Origin: Shewanella sp. NFH-SH190041
GTDB lineage: Bacteria; Pseudomonadota; Gammaproteobacteria; Enterobacterales; Shewanellaceae
Direction of reading: 5' to 3'
Assembly: GCF_024363255.1 (NCBI RefSeq)
Contig: NZ_AP026070.1
Coordinates: 2,294,001-2,358,000, forward strand
DNA length: 64,000 nucleotides
The translations under genes and the position numbers were made by a program. Positions 19,854-31,390 of the stretch are shown here, piece after piece. Below the pieces are notes generated by a model. That model searched no databases. It was not told where the DNA came from and worked only from the letters and a program-made list of their open reading frames with translations. Numbering within the stretch: position 1 is the stretch's first letter; every line of letters begins with the position of its first letter.

Positions 19854-20150
19854 CTATTTGTCGGTGTTAGCGACTTCTACCCGGCTTTTTAACTTCTGAC
19901 CGGGGCGGAAGGTCACCACTCGGCGGGCGCAGATAGGTATATCTTCGCCTGTCTTTGGATTTCTGCCAGGACGTTGGTTTTTGTCCCGCAAGTCGAAATT
20001 GCCAAAGCCAGATAGCTTGACCTGCTCACCATTTTCAAGTGCACATCGAATCTCTTCGAAGAACGACTCTACCATCTCTTTCGCTACGCGCTTGTTAATA
20101 CCAAGTGTTTCGAAAAGATGTTCTGCCATTTCGGCTTTGGTAAGTGCCAT
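19854..20150 (-). CDS. ihfA: integration host factor subunit alpha
   Basis: DNA-bending nucleoid protein, partner of IhfB. The 98-residue protein has the HU/IHF signature ([22 protein letters not shown], in part) with the intercalating Pro in the [10 protein letters not shown] arm and [18 protein letters not shown]. It follows pheT by 3 bp, the usual pheS-pheT-ihfA operon order. Confidence 0.97.
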   Translation of the reverse strand: MALTKAEMAEHLFETLGINKRVAKEMVESFFEEIRCALENGEQVKLSGFGNFDLRDKNQRPGRNPKTGEDIPICARRVVTFRPGQKLKSRVEVANTDK

Positions 20151-20153
20151 ACT

Positions 20154-22541
20154 TTAATCCCTCAACGATGCGTTGAACTCAGACTCAAGAGCAGAAACCA
20201 CTGCGTCAACTTTTTCCGCAATTTCTTTCTCTTCAAGCGTACGAGCCGTATCTTGTAACGTTAGTGCAATTGCCAAGCTCTTTTTGCCAGGCTCTACACC
20301 CTTACCTTGGTATACATCAAACAAGTTTATGCCAACCAACTGATTCCCGCCAATTTTTCTTATCACATCGATAACATCACCGGCAGCAACGGCATCATCA
20401 ACCACAACCGCGATATCACGGCGGTTAGCAGGGAACTTAGAGACTGGTTGAGCTTGAGGCAGTTTAGCCTGCAACAGCGCATCCAATTCCAGTTCAAAGA
20501 CAATGGTTTTACCGTTTAAACCAAATGGCTTTTCCAAGCTTGGGTGTACTGCACCAATGAAACCGATAACTCGGCCATTTCGCAGAATTTCAGCACATTG
20601 CCCTGGATGAAGAGCGCTGTGCGTTGCACTTCTAAAATTAAATTCTGCTTCGGCAGCTGTCAAGCCGATGATCGACTCTAAATCACCTTTAAGGTCGAAG
20701 AAATCAACAGTTTTGGATTCCATAGACCAGTGTTCATCACTTTGTGGCCCTGCAATCACTGCCGCAAGCATTGCCTGTTGACGAACGCCAGATTCAGCCT
20801 GAGCATCAGGTACAAAGCGCAAACCAGTCTCAAACAAACGCACGCGAGCTTGCTGACGGCTTTGGTTATAACCCACTGCATTCAACAATCCAGTAAATAA
20901 CGACAGGCGCATGGCTGACATTTCACTGGAGATTGGATTTGGCAACACCATAGCATCTTGCTGCGGGAACAGCTGCTGCTGTAGTTTCGGATCAACGAAA
21001 CTATAGGTGATCGCTTCCTGGAAGCCACGAGCAGTCAGTACACTACGTACTTTTTTCAGGCTCAGCTCAGCTTCTTTATGATCTGACATTTTCAGTGCCG
21101 CAATTGGAGCAACATTTGGAATGTTGTTATAACCGTAGATGCGCGCAACTTCTTCAATCAGATCTTCTTCAATCGCCATATCGAAGCGATAGGTTGCAGT
21201 CTTAACCTGCCAACCAGCATCAACGACTTCAACAGTAAAGCCCAAGCGAGTCAAAATCTCATTGACATCGTTATCAGCAATCACATGTCCCAGCAGTTTG
21301 TCCAGCTTAGCGCGACGCAGCAGAATATCAGCTGGCTTAGGTAAATGGGCATCAGATTTCACTTCCACCACAGGGCCAGCTTCACCACCACAGATATCCA
21401 GAACCAAACGGGTCGCTCTATCCATCACTTTTTGCTGCAGTTCAGGATCTACTCCGCGCTCAAAACGGTGAGAGGCATCAGTGTGCAGCCCCAAACGACG
21501 GGCTTTACCCATAATGGCCAACGGCGCAAAGAAAGCACACTCGAGCATAATGTCGCGAGTTGATGAAGATACACCTGAATCTTGACCACCAAATACCCCA
21601 GCTAGCGCCAGTGGTTTTTTAGCATCGGCAATCACCAGCACATCATTTGGCACTGTGATTTCATTGCCATCAAGTAAGGTCAGTTTTTCTTCCCCATTAC
21701 CCAAACGAATTTGAATGCCACCATCCAGCTTTGCTAGATCAAAAGCATGCATTGGCTGGCCGAACTCAATCAATACATAGTTGGTAATATCAACAATTGG
21801 ATCAATAGAACGGATACCACTGCGACGCAATTTTTCCTGCATCCACATTGGCGTTACCGCATTAACATTGACCTGTTTTACCACCCGGCCCAAATAACGT
21901 GGGCACGCTTCAGGTGCATTTAAGCTAATCGCCACTTGATCATCAATGCTGGCATTGACTGGCGCCCAGCTTGGTGCAGACACTTCAGCACGATTCAGCA
22001 CCCCAACTTCACGCGCCAGGCCAACCATACCCAGGCAGTCAGCCCGGTTAGCAGTCAGATCCACGTCGATAACCGCATCATTCAGTTGCAGAAATTCTCG
22101 TACATCAGTACCCAACAGCGCATCGGCAGGTAATTCAATGATACCGTCACTCTCGATATCAATACCCAGCTCACCAAAAGAACACAGCATGCCGTGGGAA
22201 GGTTGTCCACGCAGCTTAGCCTTTTTAATTTTAAAATCGCCTGGCAGTACTGCACCGACCATGGCGACACAGACTTTCAATCCCAAACGGCAATTAGGCG
22301 CGCCACAGACAATATCAATCAGCTCATCACGACCCACATTGACCTTGGTCACCCGCAGCTTATCTGCATCTGGGTGCTGGGCACATTCCACAACTTCACC
22401 GATAATTACGCCGGAAAAATCCGCCGCTACCGGTTCAACACCATCCACTTCCAGACCAGCCATAGTGATCTGGTGGGCTAATTCTTCACGACTAACAGCA
22501 GGATTGACCCACTCACGTAGCCAGGATTCAGAAAATTTCAT
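20154..22541 (-). CDS. pheT: phenylalanine--tRNA ligase beta subunit
   Basis: Non-catalytic beta chain of the (alpha-beta)2 phenylalanyl-tRNA synthetase, containing the editing and tRNA-binding domains. The 795-residue sequence shows an N-terminal EMAP/tRNA-binding domain ([19 protein letters not shown]), B3/4 editing domain ([15 protein letters not shown]), B5 domain, core (ERGVDPEL ... [19 protein letters not shown]) and C-terminal anticodon-binding FDX domain ([14 protein letters not shown]). The E. coli protein is 795 residues. Starts 15 bp after pheS. Confidence 0.97.
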   Translation of the reverse strand: MKFSESWLREWVNPAVSREELAHQITMAGLEVDGVEPVAADFSGVIIGEVVECAQHPDADKLRVTKVNVGRDELIDIVCGAPNCRLGLKVCVAMVGAVLPGDFKIKKAKLRGQPSHGMLCSFGELGIDIESDGIIELPADALLGTDVREFLQLNDAVIDVDLTANRADCLGMVGLAREVGVLNRAEVSAPSWAPVNASIDDQVAISLNAPEACPRYLGRVVKQVNVNAVTPMWMQEKLRRSGIRSIDPIVDITNYVLIEFGQPMHAFDLAKLDGGIQIRLGNGEEKLTLLDGNEITVPNDVLVIADAKKPLALAGVFGGQDSGVSSSTRDIMLECAFFAPLAIMGKARRLGLHTDASHRFERGVDPELQQKVMDRATRLVLDICGGEAGPVVEVKSDAHLPKPADILLRRAKLDKLLGHVIADNDVNEILTRLGFTVEVVDAGWQVKTATYRFDMAIEEDLIEEVARIYGYNNIPNVAPIAALKMSDHKEAELSLKKVRSVLTARGFQEAITYSFVDPKLQQQLFPQQDAMVLPNPISSEMSAMRLSLFTGLLNAVGYNQSRQQARVRLFETGLRFVPDAQAESGVRQQAMLAAVIAGPQSDEHWSMESKTVDFFDLKGDLESIIGLTAAEAEFNFRSATHSALHPGQCAEILRNGRVIGFIGAVHPSLEKPFGLNGKTIVFELELDALLQAKLPQAQPVSKFPANRRDIAVVVDDAVAAGDVIDVIRKIGGNQLVGINLFDVYQGKGVEPGKKSLAIALTLQDTARTLEEKEIAEKVDAVVSALESEFNASLRD

Positions 22542-22556
22542 ATCTATTTGGCTCCG

Positions 22557-24310
<1,754 letters not shown>

Positions 24311-24331
24311 ATGATAAAAAGAGGCGTTGCT

Positions 24332-26965
24332 GTGATAAGGACATCGGAAGGAAGTACGCTGATATCTCAACTACGTGGGTTACCGGCAACGATTAGCGCC
24401 ACACAGCTGGTCATTGCCAGTATTCTGATCATCAGTACTCTCTGGGTCATGTTGGATTTACAGCAACAACAAGCCAGAGAGCAGCAGGAAACGCTGAATC
24501 GTAACTATGGACAATTGATCGTTACCCGACTTCATGAAGTGACAGCACAAATCTCCGCCCTAGTCATCTCCATTGCCAGTCTAGGCGAGGCAAATAGCCA
24601 CCAGTCCGAGCAGCTTCAGCGTATTATTCCCATCATGCTGGATCTCGAAAGTCAAAAATCGTTAATTTCTGGTGGTGGACTCTGGCCAGAACCCGATGTT
24701 TTTCACCACGGAAAAAATAAAGACAGCCTGTTCTGGGCCAGAACGCCACAGGGCACATTACAACAATTGGACGATTACAACCAAAGTGATGCGCCAGCTT
24801 ACCGCGACCAATACTGGTATCGGCCAGCACGACTCCTCCCCAGAGGGAAAGTGCTTTGGTCCAAATCCTATCGCGACCCTTTCACCCATGAGTCCATGAT
24901 CACCGCCTCGGCGCCGCTGTGGCTGCAACACCGTTACATTGGTTCCGCTACCGTTGATATCAGTCTCAAGCAGTTAAATTCATTTATTCACAGTGGCAAT
25001 GAAAAACAACGGGGCTACATCATGGTAGTCGATCAATTCGGGCAGCTATTATCAGCCCCGACAGCGTTAGAGCGCAGACTTGGTGGCACATTAACCTTGA
25101 TGAACATACGCCATTTAAGCCATGAAATACCCGACTTCTCCCCGCTCACATCAGCCTTGCAGCAGAGTAATCAAACCCTCATTGAACTCGCCGCACAGCA
25201 GGACAGATATCAGCATGAACAGATCGCGCCGATTTTAGCTCCCCTTCCGGCAAACGAAGCACAACTCACCAGAGCAACGCTCAGTCACCTCGCTACAGGT
25301 TGGCCATCCGCCCCCTATCCATTGGCAAATATCAATTTAGCCAATGATCCGATACTCCATGAGCAATCCATGGTATCTGTTTTTTTGATGCCAGATACTT
25401 ACTGGAAAGTCATTGTTGCAACGCCCTACTCAACATTTGGCGCTGGTGTGAAATCTTTAGTGGGCAAGATTGGAGCCTATCTCGTTGTCATCCAATTATT
25501 GGCATTAGCCCTACTCTTCTACATTCTGCACCGTTTTCTCATTAAACCACTCAGTACAATGGTCATGGCCCTACAACATAATCAGCCAGAGCAAATTGAA
25601 ATTCTAGCCAGCGAACGCCACGATGAACTCGCAACCCTTGCACGGGCCTTTATCTCCCGTAATCGGCAACTGGAGACAACCATGGCCAGTTTAGATGCGA
25701 CAAATCTCGCATTAGAACAACAACTAGCCGTTCAGGCGGATGCACAACTATCATTAAGCCAATATCGGGATCAACTCACAGCGTTAATCGAATCATCGGA
25801 CAATCTGATTTTTATCAAAGACCCACAGGGGAAATATCTCTTAGTTAACGAGAAGTTTTGCCAATTATTAGGACGTGAACGCCAACGCATTATCGGTATG
25901 GACGATACGCAATTATTTCCACCAGAGCAGGCAGAAAAATATCGCGAACGCGATTTACGAACACTCCGCAGTGACAGCACTATCAGCTTCAATACAATAT
26001 TTCACGGCCATCAGGGCAGTAGAGCACTGAGAATAACTAAATTCGTTATTCGCAATAGCCAAGATCAGATCTTAGGCATAGGTGCAATAGCATTTGATAT
26101 CGCCCACCAGAATCGGGAAGTTGAACAGCTTAAACAACAATTGCAGCAGCAAAGCGACGAAAACGCCGTACTGAGCCATTCACTGGATAACATTTCAGCA
26201 CAACTAGAAGCGGTAAAATTTACACTGAAACAACATAATGGACAACCGGGGCAACACGTAAATCAAAAGGTCATCGATTTTTCCAATCAGGTGCAACGGC
26301 AACTTCTCCAAAGTATATTGCACTATCTGCTGCAATTGCAGAATCACACCTTAGCCAGTTCTGACTCGGTCATCACGGCAGGTGTCACTATGGATAACAT
26401 CACTAAGACCAACAATAAGCACAAAGATACAGAGACAATCAGGCACCTGACACGGATATTGGATCCGGCTAATGGCGCATCATTCAGTCAACAAGATATG
26501 CTCAGCCTGCTCAATGCCATCTCATCCCGAAGACAAATAGCAATCTCTTGGCAGGTAAAGGCCATCGCAGATTCACCATCCAAGCGTTCACTTCAGCATA
26601 ACGCTTTTTTCCCCCAGCAATCTTGGGCTTTACTGCAATTGCTTTTCCAACTGGGTGCAGTTATCGCCGAGCAGCATCAGGAAACTAACGGTAAGCATAT
26701 AAATAGCCAAATTAACGGTGATAAGACACCCTCAAATATTCAAGCTGTAAGCCAAGCAAGCAGTGAGCAAATATTGCCCATTACTTTGACAATGCACCAT
26801 GCTAAGTCGGCTTTAGTATTAACAGGGTTGAGGCATAATGTTGATACGGATAAGCCCCAATGGCAGAGTTTGTGTCATTGGGCAAATCACTATTTACAAT
26901 TCCAATTAGTGATTAATAAAGACGATTTATCAATCGACATACAATCAACGCTCATTTCTGCATAA
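24332..26965 (+). CDS. orphan membrane sensor: dCache-HAMP-PAS-coiled coil, no recognisable output domain
   Basis: About 880 residues. Counting from the alternative ATG at 24311, residues 33-49 form a first membrane span, about 50-385 a periplasmic dCache-type sensor domain (WYRPARLLPRGKVLWSKSYRDP is a typical dCache stretch, in part), 386-409 a second span, 405-460 a HAMP-like helix pair, 490-600 a PAS domain (ALIESSDNLIFIKDPQGKYLLVNEKF, in part), then a Q-rich coiled coil. The last 200 residues have no GGDEF, EAL, HisKA or methyl-accepting signature. They recall a worn-out histidine-kinase ATPase domain (WALLQLLFQLGAVIAEQ as a remnant N-box) but lack phospho-His and G-boxes. I prefer GTG 24332, with AGAGG 7 bp upstream; ATG 24311 has no such site. 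Single gene with its own terminator. Confidence 0.7.
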   Translation: MIRTSEGSTLISQLRGLPATISATQLVIASILIISTLWVMLDLQQQQAREQQETLNRNYGQLIVTRLHEVTAQISALVISIASLGEANSHQSEQLQRIIPIMLDLESQKSLISGGGLWPEPDVFHHGKNKDSLFWARTPQGTLQQLDDYNQSDAPAYRDQYWYRPARLLPRGKVLWSKSYRDPFTHESMITASAPLWLQHRYIGSATVDISLKQLNSFIHSGNEKQRGYIMVVDQFGQLLSAPTALERRLGGTLTLMNIRHLSHEIPDFSPLTSALQQSNQTLIELAAQQDRYQHEQIAPILAPLPANEAQLTRATLSHLATGWPSAPYPLANINLANDPILHEQSMVSVFLMPDTYWKVIVATPYSTFGAGVKSLVGKIGAYLVVIQLLALALLFYILHRFLIKPLSTMVMALQHNQPEQIEILASERHDELATLARAFISRNRQLETTMASLDATNLALEQQLAVQADAQLSLSQYRDQLTALIESSDNLIFIKDPQGKYLLVNEKFCQLLGRERQRIIGMDDTQLFPPEQAEKYRERDLRTLRSDSTISFNTIFHGHQGSRALRITKFVIRNSQDQILGIGAIAFDIAHQNREVEQLKQQLQQQSDENAVLSHSLDNISAQLEAVKFTLKQHNGQPGQHVNQKVIDFSNQVQRQLLQSILHYLLQLQNHTLASSDSVITAGVTMDNITKTNNKHKDTETIRHLTRILDPANGASFSQQDMLSLLNAISSRRQIAISWQVKAIADSPSKRSLQHNAFFPQQSWALLQLLFQLGAVIAEQHQETNGKHINSQINGDKTPSNIQAVSQASSEQILPITLTMHHAKSALVLTGLRHNVDTDKPQWQSLCHWANHYLQFQLVINKDDLSIDIQSTLISA

Positions 26966-26975
26966 CCAGATACAA

Positions 26976-27002
26976 CAAAGGGGAGCTTAACGCTCCCCTT
27001 TG
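26976..27002. terminator. bidirectional terminator between the sensor gene and the protease gene
   Basis: CAAAGGGGAGC and GCTCCCCTTTG form a perfect 11-bp stem with a 5-nt loop between two converging genes. Confidence 0.8.
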
Positions 27003-27017
27003 TGAGTCATTTAAGAC

Positions 27018-27890
27018 TTAGTGATGGACATCAACCAAATAATGCCCCGCCAGCCAATTTCTACCAATTAATAACTTCTGGTGCATTTTACTGCGATTTT
27101 TCAAGTTTACCCGTACCTTGTATTCCTTACCCGGCTCTCCCATCGTCAAAGCAACCATATAACGGATCTCACTGCCCTGAGCATTACGGATAAGCGAAGT
27201 ATTAACAATCTGAGTCGTCACTGTCGCAGTTTCTCCGGCTTCATTAGCCGTAGTAAAGGTAATCATTTTGCCGACATTATTGTGCATATTCTTATGGTCA
27301 ACATTTTCGATATGCAGATTGTAAGCATGCAAAGAGCTTTCCACAGCACCGGTGTCGATACGCGCTTTATATGTTAACCCGGATTCATTGATATGAATGT
27401 GGGCTTTGGCACCAATCACTGGAAGCGTCTGCACATTGACAAGGTAACGACCTTTAAGCCAATTCCGACCAATGAGTAATTTGTAATCCATATGGTCACG
27501 GTCTCGTAGATTGACTTTAACCACTCGACGATCACCATCAAAGGTCAAGGGTAATTTGACCATATAGCGTTTTTCAACGCCCTGAGCATTTTTAATGGTT
27601 GAAACTGCAACAATTTTTGCTTTTAGCTGCTCCCGCTCACCCTGCTCATTTTCTGTTGAAAAAGCCAACATTTTGCCAATATTATCGCGTTTATCCGCAG
27701 CTTCCCCACCAATAACCTGCATATCAAATGCATGCAGCGAACTGTATGATGCTCCGGTATCAATCCGCGCTTCAAATGCTAACGCGCCATCCCCAAGCGT
27801 AAAGGGTTCTGTTGGCCCAAGTACGGGTTTGGTATAAGCAAAAGCAGAGAGTGAAATCAGCGACATTAAAAATACAACTGCACGTAACAT
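27018..27890 (-). CDS. secreted protein with two tandem retropepsin-like (RimB/zinc-protease family) domains
   Basis: A 290-residue protein with an N-terminal signal peptide (about 1-18, ending SAFA). Two copies of the same roughly 130-residue domain follow. Copy 1 has ARIDTGASYSSLHA at 41-54 and ends KLLIGRNWLKGRYLV (137-151); copy 2 has ARIDTGAVESSLHA at 177-190 and ends KLLIGRNWLAGHYLV (272-286). This is the ATP-dependent zinc protease/RimB family (PF05618), whose DTGA core is that of aspartic proteases. Single-domain homologues are usual and retropepsins act as dimers, so this chain could be a built-in dimer. The export signal suggests a periplasmic role, unlike cytoplasmic RimB. Substrate unknown. 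Confidence 0.8.
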   Translation of the reverse strand: MLRAVVFLMSLISLSAFAYTKPVLGPTEPFTLGDGALAFEARIDTGASYSSLHAFDMQVIGGEAADKRDNIGKMLAFSTENEQGEREQLKAKIVAVSTIKNAQGVEKRYMVKLPLTFDGDRRVVKVNLRDRDHMDYKLLIGRNWLKGRYLVNVQTLPVIGAKAHIHINESGLTYKARIDTGAVESSLHAYNLHIENVDHKNMHNNVGKMITFTTANEAGETATVTTQIVNTSLIRNAQGSEIRYMVALTMGEPGKEYKVRVNLKNRSKMHQKLLIGRNWLAGHYLVDVHH

Positions 27891-27932
27891 TGATGTTCCT
27901 CGGTGTTAGCGGTAAGACCGTAACAGATAGGA

Positions 27933-28307
27933 TTAAACTAGGCTGGGCTCTGCCAGCCAATTAAGGGCTTCCTGCCGTTGCGACAAATTAAACACCCCTG
28001 TAGGACAGGGCAACATAGCCGCCAAGGCGGCGGTCATATTGTGTAACAATGGATCGTCTGTCAACACCACTATCTGAGAAAAATCCTGCAAATGGAAAAA
28101 ACTTAATACGGCTTCATCCCACAGGCAGGATGCTGTCATACTCCGATAGGCTGGAGAAAATTCATACCAGAGACGAATACTGGCATGATCGAGCAATGCA
28201 GCCTCAACTGCTGGAATGAGCACAGACTCATAATCCGAAGCACTAATAACGCCACTGGCTTGAATAGCAACAGTGTCATGTTCAAACCCCGGCAGCAATA
28301 CCAACAT
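27933..28307 (-). CDS. SpoIIAA-like (STAS-fold) protein
   Basis: A 124-residue protein resembling the SpoIIAA-like family (PF11964): central strands and helices in the order ASGVISASDYESVLIPAVE, IRLWYEFSP, ALSFFHLQDFSQIVVLTDDPLL. Members are thought to bind small hydrophobic ligands or act as anti-anti-sigma-like modules, but no role is established. It lies 42 bp upstream of the protease gene on the same strand and may be cotranscribed with it. No conserved phospho-Ser is obvious. Confidence 0.65.
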   Translation of the reverse strand: MLVLLPGFEHDTVAIQASGVISASDYESVLIPAVEAALLDHASIRLWYEFSPAYRSMTASCLWDEAVLSFFHLQDFSQIVVLTDDPLLHNMTAALAAMLPCPTGVFNLSQRQEALNWLAEPSLV

Positions 28308-28451
28308 ATGCCATCTCTCCTGTCATCATGATTGCAATATTATGCCAGTTCATTGCAAGACTGTCCTATCGTCGCTAGCGCTGAAAAAACTACACAGAGA
28401 AGATCATCTCAGATGTAAACTGAACCGCATTGTATTACCAATTGAAGAATA

Positions 28452-28820
28452 CTAATTGAAGACTGCAAGTGGAGGCTCGACAGCCGTGAGCGCACTATCA
28501 AACAAATTTTTGATTAAACCGGCATATTCCGTGATAAATTCTTGCTGCTCTGGCAACAAAGTTCGACTGCCCGCAGCCGCCATGATTTCTTCTAAGTCAG
28601 CAGCAATACAATCCAATTCAGCAATCACTTCATTACGCTGTGTTGGCGTTAATCTATTATGCTGGGCACAAACTTGCATCACCTGAGCCGATAATTGCTG
28701 CTCAAAATACGCCAATACCTGTGGACCACTGCCCATAGCAGTATCAGCAGTCTCAAACAGTGACAGATTGTCTGATAAATACATTAATAACTGGTTATAA
28801 CCTTCGGTATTGGTAACCAT
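28452..28820 (-). CDS. DUF3802 family protein
   Basis: About 122 residues, all-alpha, with the pattern of DUF3802 proteins known from Vibrio and Shewanella: TEGYNQLLMYLSDNLSLFE near the start, RNEVIAELDCIAADLEEIM in the middle and EFITEYAGLIKNLFDSAL at the end. Function unknown. Two adjacent ATG codons (28823, 28820) could start it; GGGTGAG lies just upstream. Confidence 0.7.
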   Translation of the reverse strand: MVTNTEGYNQLLMYLSDNLSLFETADTAMGSGPQVLAYFEQQLSAQVMQVCAQHNRLTPTQRNEVIAELDCIAADLEEIMAAAGSRTLLPEQQEFITEYAGLIKNLFDSALTAVEPPLAVFN

Positions 28821-28959
28821 CACTCACCCATTATTGTTTAATGAAACGGGATATTCCGCTTGTCCATTAGCCGAAAATCCGTCTACTCACATTACACTGC
28901 AACGTCCTGCCGCTGAAAACTTCAGACACCAATTAAAGTCGCGGTTAAAGCGACAATAA

Positions 28960-29418
28960 TTAGGCACTTTTTGCGTGTACACTTAGCCAGATATCAAGTT
29001 GTCTCGCAAAAGCATGTTTATCTTGATTGGATAATGCAGCGGGGCCACCACTTTGAATACCTGAGCTGCGCAAAGTATCAAAAAAATCCCGCATATTAAG
29101 TCTTTCCCCAATATTAGCGGCGGTCAGCGCTTCCCCTCTTGGGGTCACAACGCAACCTCCTTTTGCAATTGCTTCTGCAGCTAGAGGGATATCGGCACTG
29201 ATGAGCAAATCATTAGCTTCAAGCTGCGCCACCAAATAGTGATCAGCCACATCAAAACCACTGCTCACTCTTACCGTAGCGATATAACGACTAGGCGGTA
29301 CAGATAAGGCATGATTAGCCACCAGCGTCAATTTAACCCTGTGCCGTTCGGCAGCCTTAAATAAAATTGCTTTTATGGGATTAGGACAGGCATCCCCATC
29401 AACCCAGATACTTGCCAT
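28960..29418 (-). CDS. yaiI: YaiI/YqxD family (UPF0178, DUF188) protein
   Basis: A 152-residue cytoplasmic protein with the family's N-terminal [12 protein letters not shown] motif, the central [23 protein letters not shown] and [24 protein letters not shown] segments (in part). The fold is PIN/NYN-like with conserved acidic residues (D8, D10 and the SADIP Asp), so a nuclease activity has been suggested, but the function is not established. Confidence 0.88.
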   Translation of the reverse strand: MASIWVDGDACPNPIKAILFKAAERHRVKLTLVANHALSVPPSRYIATVRVSSGFDVADHYLVAQLEANDLLISADIPLAAEAIAKGGCVVTPRGEALTAANIGERLNMRDFFDTLRSSGIQSGGPAALSNQDKHAFARQLDIWLSVHAKSA

Positions 29419-29695
29419 GATAATTGTTCACTCAGATGATTGATTGTGATTGCGATATAACCCTAGCTACTGCGCAACCATAACGTTATACATAACGGCA
29501 CTGACGCCTTTCAAAACCTATCTTAATAAACGCCGTGCTCCCAGAGACTTATCCCCGAGAAAAGCCCGCAAGGATACACTGATTTATCAGAAAAAGGCAG
29601 TCACAGCGGCAAATAACCCCCCAGGTTGAAACCAAACCGTCAGCAGACAAATTTAGTCAAGAAATAACTGATTATAACTCAACGCACCTCATGGC

Positions 29696-30340
29696 TCAGG
29701 GAGCTAAACGGCTGATATGCCAATCATCGCTATCGTCTTGGCGCTGATATATAAATCTGTCGTGCAATCTATGTTCGCCGCCTTGCCAAAATTCGGCCGT
29801 ATTGACTTTAACCCGGTATCCTCCCCAAAAACTGGGTAAGGGTACCGTTTTATCTGCAAATTTATGTTTAAGTTCTGCAAATTTACTTTCTAATACTTGC
29901 CGAGCGGAAAGCCGGCTGGATTGTTTTGAGGCCCAAGCGGCTAACTGACTTTCCTTAGGGCGGGAGAGGAAATATTTAACCACCTCAGTTGCAGACAAAG
30001 GTGTGACTCGCCCGGTAAATGCCACTTGGCGCTCTAACATATGCCAGGGAAAATGTAGGCTAATTTGACTGTTGTGCTGTAAATGTTGTGCCTTGCGACT
30101 ACCCAAGTTGGTAAAAAACACCAGCCCTTGCGCATCATACTGTTTCAACAACACTATCCGTTGCCAAGGTTGCCCATCAGCATCCACAGTTGCCACCGTC
30201 ATTGCCGTCGGGTCTTGTAACTTTGCAGCCACCGCCTGCGCGAACCACTGCTCAAACAATGCCATTGGCTCAGCAGTTAAATCGGTACGCCGTAAGCCAC
30301 CTTGCAGATATTCACGTCTGATTTGGGTCAGATCTGTCAT
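29696..30340 (-). CDS. pdxH: pyridoxamine 5'-phosphate oxidase
   Basis: FMN-dependent oxidation of pyridoxine or pyridoxamine 5'-phosphate to pyridoxal 5'-phosphate, the last step of B6 synthesis and salvage. The 214 residues show [33 protein letters not shown] (FMN phosphate contacts), QVAFTGRV and a C-terminal [14 protein letters not shown] motif ([20 protein letters not shown]) with HRLHDRF. PLP is the cofactor of the arginine decarboxylase encoded a little upstream, though the genes are not obviously cotranscribed because a terminator lies between. Confidence 0.96.
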   Translation of the reverse strand: MTDLTQIRREYLQGGLRRTDLTAEPMALFEQWFAQAVAAKLQDPTAMTVATVDADGQPWQRIVLLKQYDAQGLVFFTNLGSRKAQHLQHNSQISLHFPWHMLERQVAFTGRVTPLSATEVVKYFLSRPKESQLAAWASKQSSRLSARQVLESKFAELKHKFADKTVPLPSFWGGYRVKVNTAEFWQGGEHRLHDRFIYQRQDDSDDWHISRLAP

Positions 30341-30374
30341 CAGCTATCATCCTTTTTAGCCGGTATTTTATAAC

Positions 30375-30405
30375 AAAAAAGCCAGTGTAAAATACACTGG
30401 CTTTT
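30375..30405 (-). terminator. terminator of the spe operon
   Basis: AAAAAAGCCAGTGTA and TACACTGGCTTTTTA form a stem with a 2-4 nt loop and T-runs on either side. It lies 19 bp beyond speB and ends the leftward polyamine operon; it could act on both strands. Confidence 0.85.
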
Positions 30406-30423
30406 TATCACAAGAAAATGCAA

Positions 30424-31356
30424 TTACTTGGTAATTTTACCCTGACTGTCAGCCCATACATGAAGCATTTCCAACCCCAATGTAGCCGCGGCTAATGCCG
30501 TGATTTCTGAATTGTCATAGGCTGGAGCAACTTCTACCACATCCATACCGATAATATTCATGCCTTTCAGCCCACGAATGATTTTCAGTGCCTTATCACT
30601 TGTTAGACCGCCCATTACTGGGGTGCCAGTGCCTGGGGCAAATGCCGGGTCCAAGCAGTCAATATCAAAGGTCACATATAAAGGCATGTCACCCACGCGG
30701 GCACGGATTTGATCCACAATCTGCTCAGCAGTCAAATCATTAGCATGGGCAGCATCAATCACCTGATAACCATGGCCCTGAGGCTCATATTCAGTACGAA
30801 TACCCACCTGAACAGAATGATCAGGATCCACCAGCCCTTCAATTGGAGCATGATAGAACATAGTGCCGTGGTCATATTTACTGCCCTGGCTGTAGGTATC
30901 AGTGTGAGCATCGAAATGCAGCAGCGCCATTTTGCCATGTACTTTCTGGTGGGCGCGTAACAAAGGCAGTGTAACAAAATGATCGCCACCAAAACTGAGC
31001 AATGTCTTACCAGACTTCACAACAGCAGTAGCAAAATCTTCCACCCGCTGGGTGAAGTCGGCTGAATCGCCACAGTTGTATACCAGATCACCCGCATCAA
31101 CAACTTTGATGTTATCGCCAAGACGGAATGGCCAAGGCCAACGTTTTTCTTCCCAAGCTAAGTTTACAGAGGCATTACGAATAGCCCCTGGCCCCATACG
31201 GCCACCACTGCGGCCCGTTGTGGCCATATCAAAAGGTAAACCAATTACAACAACGTCAGCATCGCTTTCAAGCGGTTTGAAATTCAATGGCTGGCGTAGA
31301 TAGCCAAACGCATTGGAATATAGCGAATAGTCTGCTTTGTCTGCAATCGTGGTCAT
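30424..31356 (-). CDS. speB: agmatinase
   Basis: Hydrolyses agmatine to putrescine and urea using a Mn2+ pair. The ureohydrolase metal ligands are all present: SFGGDHFVT (His), HFDAHTDTY (Asp-His-Asp), and [20 protein letters not shown] (Asp, Asp). ATG 31356 gives 310 residues with GGAG 7 bp upstream; a longer frame adds seven residues of no family support. It is the last gene of speE-speA-speD-speB and completes the arginine decarboxylase route to putrescine. Confidence 0.96.
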   Translation of the reverse strand: MTTIADKADYSLYSNAFGYLRQPLNFKPLESDADVVVIGLPFDMATTGRSGGRMGPGAIRNASVNLAWEEKRWPWPFRLGDNIKVVDAGDLVYNCGDSADFTQRVEDFATAVVKSGKTLLSFGGDHFVTLPLLRAHQKVHGKMALLHFDAHTDTYSQGSKYDHGTMFYHAPIEGLVDPDHSVQVGIRTEYEPQGHGYQVIDAAHANDLTAEQIVDQIRARVGDMPLYVTFDIDCLDPAFAPGTGTPVMGGLTSDKALKIIRGLKGMNIIGMDVVEVAPAYDNSEITALAAATLGLEMLHVWADSQGKITK

Positions 31357-31390
31357 AGTCACTCCAAACGATGGCATTTAGCCATCAAAC

